Shown: positions 26,141 to 36,249 of the stretch, one piece after another
How positions within the stretch are numbered: position 1 is the stretch's first letter
Layout of the letters: every line of letters begins with the position of its first letter
Assembly: GCF_000313135.1 (NCBI RefSeq)
Contig: NW_004457422.1
Coordinates: 1 to 51,993, forward strand
Reading direction: 5' to 3'
Origin: Acanthamoeba castellanii str. Neff
Lineage: Eukaryota > Discosea > Longamoebia > Acanthamoebidae
DNA: 51,993 bases
Program-made: the position numbers and the translations under genes
The notes under the pieces: model-generated
Told to the model about the DNA's origin: nothing
Database searches by the model: none
The model's input: only the letters and a program-made list of their open reading frames with translations

Positions 26141-27181
26141 CTTAAAATGGCTTCGATTCGAATATAAATATTAAAATAAGGAAATAATAATAGTCGAGAG
26201 ATAAAAGTACCAAAAAAGGGGCAATAACTGCCTCCTCTCGATACTGCTGATAAGTTAAAAAGAGAAGAGAGGCGGGACCGAACAGCCACACCGCGGCACC
26301 CCGACGCACGGAAACCTGGTGTTGCTGTCGAGGACGACCAAGAAACCAAAGCGCCACCGTTCTTCTTGGCAATGCCCGTTTCCGTCTTTTTACCCGCCGG
26401 GCCGCACCAACCGTAAATTCGCACGTCAGGTGTGTAACTAGGGGCCAATCACGCTTGTGCTCATATAGCTTTTAATGGGAGCAAGGTTTTCAAAAACAAA
26501 CAATCAATCACCCCAGCTTGTCATTACGACCAGCCGTGCCACACACCGCACGCACGTTGTGCGGGGGTGGTGCGTGTGTGGTGGTGCGTGCGGGAGACAA
26601 TACTGAGCAACTGTGGATCGCACGGGCCAAAGCAAGACGACTGCCGAGTTCAGAACCCTCAGGCACAGAACGGATAGATACGGAACAAATGTACAGAACA
26701 TATATACCGCGCCGTTGTCAGCGCCAGTGTCCTCCGCTCGCTTAGGGCTCCCTATGAGTCTTCCTCGTCTTCGTCTTCGTCTTCCTCTTCCTTTTCGTCC
26801 CACTTAAACCAACACAAGACTGTGAGACAGGTGTTAGGAAAGAAGAACAAAGAAGCTTGGGTCACCTCTTGTGCGGCTTCTTTGCAGGTTCGCTTCCTTG
26901 AGCTGGGCGCTGTCCTCTGAGTGGTCAACTCTATTGCCTCTTTTAGTTTCGTTGAGGTTCTTGTGCTTCGCTTGCAGAGTCGAAATGGCCCCCCAGTGCT
27001 CGCCTCTTCAAGCCCGCTGACTCGCTTCATCGTGGCGGTGCTTTCCTCCTTGAGTGCTGCTACTTCTCTTTCGTTTCGCTTCATGGAGGTGTTTTCGGCC
27101 TTTAGTGGCACTCCAGGGGAGAAGAAGAAAATCTTTTTTTCTTCTGGCTTTTCGCCAATTGATTGAAAAAGTGCGATCCAG
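26141..27181. other. Intergenic region between RasGEF and mL38-like gene
   Basis: Holds the divergent 5' regions of the RasGEF (-) and mL38-like (+) genes, plus a possible small coiled-coil gene listed separately. ATATATA near 26699-26706 could be a TATA-like element, but no start codon is properly placed relative to it. Confidence 0.5.
26752..27084 (-). CDS. Possible small coiled-coil protein or gene fragment
   Basis: A minus-strand frame begins MKRNEREVAALKEES and continues in heptad-like fashion (TATMKRVSGLEEA). It ends WDEKEEEDEDEDEEDS at a TAG (26752-26754). A GTGACC...CACAG segment near the 3' end would splice neatly to LCWFKWDEKEEE. A different frame (LQAKHKNLNE, AQLKEANLQ) also looks coiled-coil-like, which suggests either an additional intron or frame decay. 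The start would lie 98 bp from the divergent mL38-like ATG. It may be a real short gene, the 3' end of a longer one, or a pseudogene. Confidence 0.35.
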   Translation of the reverse strand: MKRNEREVAALKEESTATMKRVSGLEEASTGGPFRLCKRSTRTSTKLKEAIELTTQRTAPSSRKRTCKEAAQEVTQASLFFFPNTCLTVLCWFKWDEKEEEDEDEDEEDS

Positions 27182-28834
27182 ATGCTGCGACGAACGAGCA
27201 CCACGCTGCAGCCAGCTTGCCGCTTGGGGTCACGCTCAGCGGCACCGTCGGCCTCTAATCTGTCGGGGGTGAGCCGGACGGCGCTTCAATCGGCACGAAC
27301 ATCGAGGATTTTGCAGAATTCTCCCGTTCTTGCCTCCGAGGGGGCGAGGCGCAACATTTCGCAAATCCAAATCGCGAAGAAGAACAGGGCTGCCCTCCGT
27401 AGCGCAAAGCCTAAGTGGAGCCCGCCCTTCCCTGGCTGGAAGCCCGATCCCGAGACGGAAATCTCCAAACACAAAAATGTACCTCCATCGCCAGATTTTT
27501 CCTTTTGCTACGTAGCAATTCAATTGTTTTGATTTTTACATCCTTTCATTTCGTTCCAGATCCGCAAGAAGGCCAAGCTGCACAAGGTGTTCCCAGACGT
27601 GCTGCCAGAGCCCTTCACGCCCTACTTCATGTTGCAGGTTGGACCCCCACTGCACGCTCCTCCTCCTCAACATGTTGCGACCATCGGTGCCCTCGTTCAT
27701 GTGTACTGACGAAGCATGCGGGGGCATCGTGTTCTCTGACCAGGTTGAGTACTCGCCTGAGGTCGTCGTCCGCAAGGGTCATTTCCTGCCGCCAGCCAAG
27801 GCACGCCACCCGCACGCTCACGACATGCTGCTGCTGCTGTTGTTTGGCCAGCCTGCTCATATCTCTTTCTTCGCTCGTCTCTACGTACAGCTCCAGACGA
27901 CGCCTCGCGTGTCGTGGCCCAGCGACCCCACCAAGCGATGGACGCTCATCATGGCCACCCCCGGTACTACGAACCGCCGATGGAGCTCTCTCTCTCTCTC
28001 TCTCTCTCTCGACCACCCGCTGACCCGCTTTTCTCGGCTCTCTGTTGCTCAGACGACCCCGACTTGGTGCCCGACGACGTGGAGATCGTGAAGCCCGGAT
28101 GGGTGGTCCCGCACGAGGAGGGTCGAGGGAAGGAGGTTCTTCACTGGCTGGTGTACGTGACACACCTTCCGAGCTCCCTCGTTACGACGCATCAACGTTG
28201 CACCGCGCGCACATGCAACGCACTGCTCACTGACTCTATATGTTGCGCGCGCGCGGGGCAATTGCAGGACCAACATTCCCGGCAACGACATCTCGCAGGG
28301 CCAGGTGCTGTGCGACTACCTCCCGCCCATGCCCAAGAAGCACGGAGGTATAGCCACATACACTCACTAGCCTCTGACCATTGTCTCGTCTTGTCTTGGT
28401 AATGTATGCTGACTGCTTGCTCCCTCCTGCCAGGCGGTCACCGATACGTATTCCTCTTGTTCGAGCAGCTCGACGGCGAGACCCAGTTCGACGCCTTCCC
28501 CGAGGGTGCGCTCAAGGAGTTTGTTCAGCGGAAGAGTACGTTCTCTCGTCTTCGTCGCAGGCTACTAATGTTCCTTGAGCTTATACCTCGTGCGTGTCGT
28601 GTCGTGTCGTGTCGTGCGTTGTGCCGTGTGCGTGTCGTGCGATGTGTAGATTGGAACACGTTCAAGGCGCAGGAGAAGTACGGCCTGAGGCCCAAGGCGT
28701 TGGCCTTCTTCAAGGCCACCTGGGACGCCGAGGTGTCGGCCCAGTACTCGCGCCTCAACCTCCCCGAGCCCGAAGGCCCGGCTCCGGTCAACCTCTACCG
28801 CCCCAGGAAGTGGCTCGACCCCTCCAAGTGGTAG
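27182..28834 (+). CDS. PEBP-domain mitochondrial ribosomal protein mL38-like, about 8 exons
   Basis: The start ATG at 27182 opens an Arg/Ser/Ala-rich, acid-poor N-terminus (MLRRTSTTLQPACRLGSRSA) typical of a mitochondrial presequence. Exons include 27182-27478, 27560-27637, 27744-27800, 27891-27963 and 28053-28152. PEBP-fold landmarks are VEYSPEVVVRKGHFLPPAK, TPRVSWPSDPTKRWTLIM, HWLVTNIPGNDISQGQVL then DYLPPMP, and GHRYVFLLFEQ. The C-terminal extension after the PEBP core (residues FFKATWDAEVSAQY to LDPSKW) and the presequence fit mL38 of the mitochondrial large subunit rather than a free kinase-inhibitor PEBP. The intron at 27801-27890 requires a GC donor; introns hold a CT run and CGTGT repeats. 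Alternative: a generic mitochondrial PEBP protein. Confidence 0.82.
27986..28010. repeat. (CT)n microsatellite in an mL38-like intron
   Basis: Perfect CT dinucleotide run of about 12 units in the intron between 27963 and 28053, near the polypyrimidine side. Confidence 0.85.
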
Positions 28835-28911
28835 TAGCAGGCCACCACTACCACTTCATCACACCTTCCTGTGCTCTTCTTCCTCTGTAAAGAAGAGCAA
28901 AGAGATTAACA

Positions 28912-28917
28912 AATAAA
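28912..28917 (+). terminator. Candidate AATAAA polyadenylation signal
   Basis: AATAAA 78 bp after the mL38-like stop codon, in an AT-rich run of overlapping AAATAAATAAAT. Confidence 0.5.
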
Positions 28918-29102
28918 TAAATACAAATATTCTTTTTATATATTTATATATTTATTTATATTTTGTTCTTATTTCCACCGTAGAAGCGAACGTCATCGGC
29001 AGTTATTGGTTGTTGGTTCGACGAGCACTTCTTCTTGTTTATCGGCCCGACCAACGAGCTTGGGTTGGCGGTGGCAAGACGCAACCTTGATCGTGAGGGA
29101 AG

Positions 29103-30427
29103 ATGAGCATGATGTCGATGTTCGTGCCGACGGAGCTGACGCCTCTGCGCACCAAGATCGGGGAGGGCGTGTCCTACACGGTGCAGAAGACCGTGGGCTT
29201 CTGGGAGGAGTTTGCTGACTTCTTGGGGCGAAGCTCGGTGGCCGAGCTCGCCATCGGTATCGTCATCGGCACTGCCTTTCAAGTCCTCGTACGCCACACT
29301 GCTCCTATCTCATGCGATTCCTAATTTCTTGAAGAGATAAATTTGATTTTGCTTGATTTAATTAAATGATTGTATTAATTATAAAATAGATTAATTCCCT
29401 AATGAGCGACATCCTTCTGCCACCAACGCTTGGTATGCCTTCTTCTTAATGTTAGATTATATTTTTTTTATATTTTTTTAATTCTTCTTATTATTCTGCT
29501 GACCTGACCACACACACAGGCGTGATCCTCGGGGCCAACTTTGTGAACCTGTTCTACCTGCTCAAGTCGGGCAAGAATGGACCCAGCTACGCCACCGTGT
29601 CTGATGCCCAGAGCGATGGCGCCATCACCATCAAGTACCCGCACCACACCACCCACCTTCACGGTCGCGCACAGGTTGATCTTGTGTGTGTGGCGGCGAT
29701 GGTGGCGGCACCGGCCGAAGCTATGGGCGGTTTCTGCAGTTGTTGGTGAGCTTCCTCGCGGTGGTGGTGATGCTCTTCATCATCGTCAAGATCCTGCAGG
29801 AGGTCCACAACCACGTCTCGTGGCGCCGAGTACGTACCACCCACCCAACCCCCCTCTTCAATCACCACTGCCTCTGTGGAAATGGAGGCCTGACCTGTCA
29901 TATTGGTTGTTGCCGCTTGGTTGGTGTGATTGTGTTGCGTGTTGCGTGTTTTGCGTGTTGCGTGACGTGAGAGTAGAAGTGGCAAGAGTGTCCGTTCTGC
30001 TGTACTCGGATCAGCTCACGCGCCGTTCGCTGCCCCTTCTGCACCTCTCACATCCCGCCCACTCCCCCAGAAGCGCCTCAGGTACCCACCACACCCACCA
30101 CACGCACACGCACGCACACGCGCACGCGCACGCATCACCGCACACATGGGGCTCATAGTGAGTGGTGGGCAGGTGAGCACGTACGGACTCGATGTCGACC
30201 GACATTCGGTGTCGTTCGACCCGAGGGAACGAGAGGGAGGCGGAGGCGGGGGCGGGCTCGGAGTGGCCGATCACCACTACCGCCTTCGGGGCAAGCAGGC
30301 GCACAACGGCAAACAGAACAAGCTGCCGGCGGCGCCCATCCCCGACTTCGAGACCTACACGCGCTCGGCCGACCCGATCGGGTTGGGCGCACCCATCGGC
30401 CACGGCCAAGGAGTCATGCTCATGTGA
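29103..30427 (+). CDS. mscL: Large-conductance mechanosensitive channel MscL with C-terminal zinc ribbon (270 aa, 6 exons)
   Basis: Stretch-activated channel that relieves osmotic pressure. Exons 29103-29288, 29390-29432, 29520-29634, 29721-29829, 29977-30081 and 30173-30427 splice in phase to 270 residues. TM1 and the pore helix read VAELAIGIVIGTAFQVL then INSLMSDILLPPTLG, the MscL hallmark. A periplasmic-type loop ends AITINYGRFLQ across an intron, and TM2 is LLVSFLAVVVMLFIIVKIL. After TM2 come two Cys pairs (ECPFCCTRI and RCPFCTSHI), a zinc-ribbon tail seen in some bacterial MscL proteins. The last exon adds an 85-codon Gly/His-containing extension that I do not recognise. Five spliceosomal introns show it is a resident nuclear gene rather than contamination. 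Membrane location (plasma membrane or contractile vacuole) is inference. Confidence 0.92.
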
Positions 30428-30689
30428 CACCATTTGTTTTTAATTATTTATTTGTACAAAACAATTAAAAAAATGTTTCACCATTCCATTTGTGTTGTGC
30501 ACCATGATCTGGATATGATGAAGTTGCTATGATACATTCAAAAGTCATACAAGTTTGCTGGATAAATCGCTGATATCCCAAACTCCACCTGGCCAATGGG
30601 CAACCGGCCAGACAGTCTCTAGTTAGTTCTGGGCAGCAGAGCAAAACCTCCAACAACAACCCCAACCACCCACCCGCCTGGAAGAAGAA

Positions 30690-31518
30690 ATGGAAAACAG
30701 CACAACCGCCGCCACCAGCCAACCCGTGGACCACCACCAGGACAAGCTGCGTGTGCGGGACCTCTACAAGGAACTGGGCGAGGCCGGCCTCCAGGCCATC
30801 TCGCAGGAGTTCTACGACCGGGTCTATGGTGAATAATGCTCCGAACACACTCTATGTTTGCAGTCTAGTCTTGCTGACACAGGCCATGTGTAATGTGACG
30901 TCATCGACACATTAATGTTTCTTCAGCTGATGACGAGGAGCCGTGGTTCCGGGACATGTTTGTGGTGACGGCCGCGACGCCCAAGGACCTGGCGGTGTTC
31001 TCCCAGCTGAGCTTCTTCGTGCAGCGTTTCGGCGGCGACCCCTACTACGGCGGCCTCCAGAAGGACTCCACCTTCATCCGCGAAGTCCACAGCCACTTCC
31101 GAGTCACTCCGCGCGTACGCCCTGTTCGCACCGCACACGCGCACACACACCCTTCTGATCTTGTTGTGCGTGTGCGTGTGCGTGTGCGGTCACATGTGTG
31201 CGGTGCGAACAGGGCTACGAGCGGTGGATGCATCACATGAAGAACACGCTGGGCGTGGTGGACCTGGGTCCGAGAGGGGACGAGGTGCGCGAGGTGCTGC
31301 TGAACTACTTCTCGGCCTTTGGGAAGTCGACCATCAACGCCAAGAAGGACGACGAGGAGGGCGAGCTGCGACCGCGCACCTTGTCCAACGAGGTCCCCAC
31401 CGACAAGAAGAAGAAGAAGCAGAAGCAAAAGGCAGAGAAGGAAAAGAAGGAGAAGAAGGAGAAGAAGGAGAAGAAGACAAAGAAATCGAGCAAGAAGGAC
31501 AAGAAGGGCGACCAGTGA
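30690..31518 (+). CDS. Truncated haemoglobin-like (2/2 globin) protein with Lys-rich tail (210 aa, 3 exons)
   Basis: Haem protein of the truncated globin family; roles in the family include NO detoxification and O2 or redox sensing. Exons 30690-30828, 30927-31114 and 31213-31518 splice to 210 residues. Landmarks are LYKELGEAGLQAISQEFYDR (B10-type Tyr42), FGGDPYYGG, the proximal His candidate H101 in IREVHSHFRV, and YERWMHHM with Trp114 at the G8-like site, which favours a group II-like globin. From about residue 160 the protein becomes KKKKKQKQ/KEKKEKK-rich, an unusual basic tail that could direct nuclear, nucleolar or RNA association. Start ATG at 30690 is the first in frame. Confidence 0.78.
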
Positions 31519-31589
31519 GGAATGAATACAGTGCAAGCACATTCTATAGATTATTAAATTATAATCCAACACGCAGCGGCAGCCAAGCC

Positions 31590-33125
31590 TTATGGGCGGA
31601 TGCACACGATGGAGGATATGGCTCGTTCGCAGGTGAAGCGCGGGTTGTCGCTGCACTCGTCCGAGGGAAAGTTGACCACCACCCCATTCTCCACCATCTG
31701 CGCGCTACCGCCTTTGTACGCGCATGAGCGTGTTAGCAATGGTGCGTGTGCGGTGGTGCGTGTGCGTTACGCGTGTGTTGTGTGTTGTGTGTTGTGTGTT
31801 GTGTGTTGTGTTGTATTGTGCGTACCGCCGTCGAGGTTGATGGCGTTGACAGCCCCGAGCGAGACGAGGATGTTGGCAAAGCTGTCGAGGTTGACGCCGC
31901 GCTGCCCGGTCTTGCCGTTGACCAGGACCAGCATGAGCCGCCCGAGACGATCGTGGCCGATGCTGTGGCGCGCCGACGTCACAGTCACGAACGAGCCGCC
32001 CGTCTCCTGCACCGAGAGGTCCTCCAGCCGCGCCGACTGGGCCACGTAGTTGCGCCCGTCGCGCACGAGCCACACGACGCCGGCCACCAACTGCGCCCAG
32101 TCCGTCTCGTTGCCACGCGACACGTCCTCCGCCCCAAAGTAGCCCACCCCAAAGCTGCCGTCCTTTCTCAGTCCAAAGTTGGCTGTGTGCGTTGCCGTGT
32201 AACCAGCCTAGTCAGCATTTTAAACTCCCAGTGTGGCGGGATTGGCCACGCTTAATAGAGAGAGCGAGCTGATTGGAACGCACCGTTGTGGCGCCCGGTG
32301 TTCTGGATGACGACGCCGTCGGAGATGAGGTTGCCCAGACAGGCCCCGGTCCGCGTGTTGAAGAAGCCCGCATTGCTGGCCACCCTGCACCCTACCTGCA
32401 GGGCCGTCGCCGACACCTTGCTCCTAGCGCCACAGCCCTGCAATGGCTCATGTAAGCATGACACCACAAACACACACACACACACACGCACTCACCAACC
32501 GCGAAAACATGCGACGCCGCAAATTGACACGACACACGACACACGACGCACAACACACCACACACGACACGACACGCACGCACACACACAGCACACACGA
32601 CGCACGACGCACGACACACGACACACATAGCGCAAACGAACGTACGCCCTCGGGAGGCTGCACGGAGAAGTGAAGGTGCGGGTTGGCGATGTAGAAGACG
32701 TGGCCAAAGGCTGTTGACCCGTCGTGCAGCCGCTCGGCGAAGCGCCTGGACTCCACGTCGGGGTGGGCGCCCAGGTACTTGGCCGCCCACGCCGCCTCGT
32801 CTGGGCCGACCGGGGCCGGCGGAGCAGCTGGGGGCGAACCGGGAGTCCAGCCGGGCGGGTAGAAGATCTCGTGGGTGTTGTTGACCTCGGCCGCGGGTGG
32901 TCCGTTGCGCTTGCCGAGCGTCAAGCCATGGACCAAGCGCTCGACGTGGTTCATGTCGTGTAGGAGCTGGTCCCGCGTTTTGACGGCCGGGCCCCAGCCA
33001 CCTCCCACGATGTCTTCGTCGGCGTAGGGCCGAATATCGGCCTCGAGAGCGCTGCTGGCGAAGGAGGCGGAGAAGAAGAAGAAGAAGAAGGTGCAGAGGA
33101 AGAGGATGCGTAGTGGGACCACCAT
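31590..33125 (-). CDS. NAGPA: N-acetylglucosamine-1-phosphodiester alpha-N-acetylglucosaminidase (uncovering enzyme)-like, 4 exons
   Basis: In animals this enzyme removes GlcNAc from GlcNAc-P-mannose on lysosomal enzymes to expose mannose-6-phosphate. Exons 32646-33125, 32284-32437, 31826-32190 and 31590-31712 splice to 373 residues. A signal peptide follows the start (MVVPLRILFLCTFFFFFF). The catalytic domain has GCRVASNAGFFNTRTGACLG, VVWLVRDGRNYV, SARHSIGHDRLGRLMLVLVN, then GQRGVNL and AINLDGGGSAQMVENG, and ends NFPSDECSDNPRF then ISSIVCIRP. Unlike the human enzyme there is no C-terminal membrane helix or EGF-like stretch, so it is predicted to be soluble in the lumen. Its stop lies 71 bp from that of the truncated globin. 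Family confidence is high; the M6P-pathway role is inferred. Confidence 0.9.
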
Positions 33126-33454
33126 CTTGGCTGGCAGTGTGAGCTGGATGTTGGTGGGGCAGCTTGGGGAAAAAAAGGTAGAACTGGAGCTCAACGACCT
33201 CGGTTGGCGATTACCGCGCTTGCCTTAGCCGGTGAGAGATCTTGAGTTGGACGGTACGGGCCCTCTTCAATGGGCTAAAAGGTACTGAAAATTGGGCTGA
33301 AGGCGAGACTGAAAAGAGATCAAGAACCAAAAGAAACAAAGAAAATGACAACTTCGGCCAAAGAAAATCGGTTGCAATGCGAGCAATTTTGAAAACAAAA
33401 AAGGGAAAGAAGAGTTCTTGCAAACGAAAACTGGGAGGAGGTGAAACCGTTGGG
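33126..33454. other. Intergenic region between NAGPA-like and F-box/WD40 genes
   Basis: Contains the upstream region of the NAGPA-like gene and the F-box/WD40 3' UTR, both on the minus strand. No TATA box or separate gene is evident. Confidence 0.5.
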
Positions 33455-35774
33455 CTACGAGGGCTGGGCCAATTGGGAGAAGCCTGGGGGACGAGGCGCG
33501 TTGAAGCGAAACTCGCGTACGTGGCTGTCGACTCGCCCCGAGCCGGTGAAGAGCGACGCGCCATCAAACTTGACACACCATGCTGTGTCCTCTGCGCGTG
33601 CCGGTGGGGGAGTAGTGTTAGCCCATCCCGTGGAAAAGGGAGAGGGAGGGTACTTACTGAGTGCAATGCAGGAGATGGGCTCACTGCCCTCAATGGGCCA
33701 CACGCGCGCAGTGTTATCTCCCGAGCCTGATACGATCTTGTAGTCGTCGATCTGGAGCGCCACCTGCGCGACGATTCGAAATTCAGCCAAGAGCTGCATA
33801 GATGCACTAGTATAATATAGCACGTGCGTGCGCGTGCGATGTGAGTCGTTGTTGACGTACCACGCCGAGCGAATGCGCATTGAGGACACGAATCAGACCG
33901 TGCGTGTGTCGGTCCCAAACGGTGATGCTGTGATCTCGGCTCCCTACAACTGCACAAAGGAAAGAAAAGAAAGGGAGGAAAAGGAAAGAAGGTTAGTGGC
34001 AGGGCCACTTCAAAAGTTTGAAGCGACCGGCTCAGCATCAACGTTGGAGGCGAACCTATCCGCTGCTCGTCGAACGCGACGGCCATGTGCCAGTCCGAGT
34101 GCGTGTGTATGGTACAGAAATTGGCCGCCTCCTGCTGTGTGCGCAGGTCGAACATTCTAACGCATCGATCCGCGCCCACACTGTTCGCGACACGACACGA
34201 CACGACACGACCAACGACACGACCAACGACACGACCAACGACACACGGTCACGACCTCCCGAAGATGACCTGGTGGTGGAAGTGATGTGGTGAGACGGAG
34301 GGCACCGACCTGATAACGACGGACTCCTCGGGACTGTACTGCAGACCGAACACGATGCCCGCGTGGGACGTGTGGGCCTTGCCCAGAATGCCCTTCTCCA
34401 CGCCCCGCTCGACGTCCCACACGCGCACGCTGTGATCATACGAACCGGACACTGCAGTGTTGGGTAGAGAGGGGGAGGAGGAATGCAGCCTCACCTTAGC
34501 GAGCGCACTCCCTGTCGACTCACCTCGCCCCACTGAAAGCCGCACCTATTGTCGAATCGTGATACTGCAGGCATCGCACTCCTTTCCTGCGTTGTGGCAC
34601 AAGGAGGGTAAAGAAATCAATAAATCAATAAATGTCTATTTGTTTTCATGTGAATAAATAAATAAATAGCTATAAATGCTTAAAATAGTAAATATCAAAC
34701 GTACTCGTGTCCCTCCAGCGTGTGGACGCACGTGAAGGCCTGGTTTCGGTCGAAAATTTTGATGGTGTTGTCGTCGCTCCCTGTTGGTTGGTTATATTAT
34801 TTTTGCGGTGGGGCCAAAGCAACACTGAGCGCGTGGGAGGCTGGTACCTGACACGAGGAGGCCCTTGCGATAGGCCAGGCCGTGCACGATGCCCGTGTGT
34901 TCGCGCAACGTGAAGAGAGGCTCCGGGGATGCGGTCGCCGGGCCATCACGCGGCCACACCTACGCAACACCGCACACGCACACGCATGAGTGCGCATTAT
35001 TGGAGGGGAGGGATCATTGCAGAGAACGATGCACCTTGATAAGCTGATCCTCGCCTCCAGAAACGACGAAGTCGTCATCAAAGTCCAGCGCACGGATCGC
35101 CACCCTTGGGTGCCAACAACACATTTAGCACTCGCACAATTTTTTTTTAATGAAAAAAACAAACAAATATAAACACAAATACAAATACAAATATAAATAA
35201 ATCAAAATTGTAAAGCAAAATGATTGCAGAGGAGAGCACGCACTCGTGTTGGCCGCGAATGCGGCTAGTGCAGTGGGAGGGGATGCTCATTGTGGAGGAG
35301 GGCGACCCGGGTGACCCGGGCGGCCACGGCTCCATCCAGGCCTGCTTGAGCGTGGACCGCAGCATGAGTGCGTGCCGCCATGTGCCCGCACTCCTCTTTG
35401 AGGGACCAACACAACAACTCCAAGGTCAGCCGCACACGCACACAACACACACAACGCGCACAACTGCACACAACTGCACACGAAAGCTTGAAAGGGGAAA
35501 CGAACCAGCGCGCTGGGCGAAGGTCTGGCATGTGCGGCGAAGTGGACCTGGAGTCGCCCCACATCCACTTCCATTTATTCGTTGCTCATAATTACGAGCA
35601 AAGGGAGCGAAGGGGGGGGGAAGGTGAAGGTGAGAGTAGTACTTTCCACAGAGCGTCGTCGTCAGCAAGGCTGCGCAGGAGGCGACACACAAGAGGCAGC
35701 GTCCAACCGAGCTCCCTCGGCGGCAAGAAGCTCAGTATGTGAACCAACACCTCCTCGGGCAGCTCCCACAGCAT
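33455..35774 (-). CDS. F-box/WD40-repeat protein
   Basis: Likely substrate receptor of an SCF ubiquitin ligase. The start ATG (35774) opens directly with an F-box: MLWELPEEVLVHILSFLPPR then WTLPLVCRLLRSLADDDALW. A linker exon near 35240-35365 is read from a conserved-looking frame (MLRSTLKQAWMEPW). WD40 blades follow: RALDFDDDFVVSGGEDQLIK, YRKGLLVSGSDDNTIKIFD, VSGSYDHSVRVWDVERG, SVGADRCVRMFDLRTQQEAA, SRDHSITVWDRHTHG and YKIVSGSGDNTARVWP, ending FSQLAQPS at TAG 33455-33457. That is about seven blades, a full propeller. One intron contains a GACACGACCAA repeat. Boundaries in 35240-35590 are uncertain. Confidence 0.85.
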
Positions 35775-36249
35775 TCTTGGTCTGTGTCGCTCTTTTGTTT
35801 TTTCCCTTTTCTATTGCTATTTTCTTTCTTTATTTCATTCACTGTTCTTCTGGAGATGAGGTGCTGTTGGAGTCCTCCTTGGCAAGGACAACAAGCAACA
35901 ACAACACTTCCAGAAGGGTGGGGAACAGAAGGCAGAAGGGTTGGGCAAAGGTGAGTGTTTGAGCGGAGGCATTTTAAGGAAAATTAGGTGGAAATGGCCA
36001 AAATAAGCTTCGGTGGCCGGTTTTAACCGGGATTGATTGTACAGTCCTGCTCGGTGGCTCTGGGTCTGGCACAACACAAAAAGAGCGAGAACACAGGCCT
36101 CCATCTTCTTTTCGTGCGACCAATCGTCTCGGCCGGCTTCATTCATCGAAACTAAGAAGCTCTTTGGAGACTCGCCCGGGAAGGTGGAGTGAATTGAACG
36201 CGAAATCGATTTAATTGATCAATTTGCGATTCGTGAAGAGGAATAAGGA
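35775..36249. other. Divergent promoter region of F-box/WD40 and RhoGEF genes
   Basis: Divergent 5' regions. It contains TTTTCT-rich and AT-rich stretches but no convincing TATA box, and no separate gene. Confidence 0.5.

Noticed and set aside
33211..34203. Long minus-strand open frame through the F-box/WD40 introns
   Set aside because: It crosses clear introns and only partly coincides with WD40 exons; the blade-encoding exons are in several frames joined by splicing.
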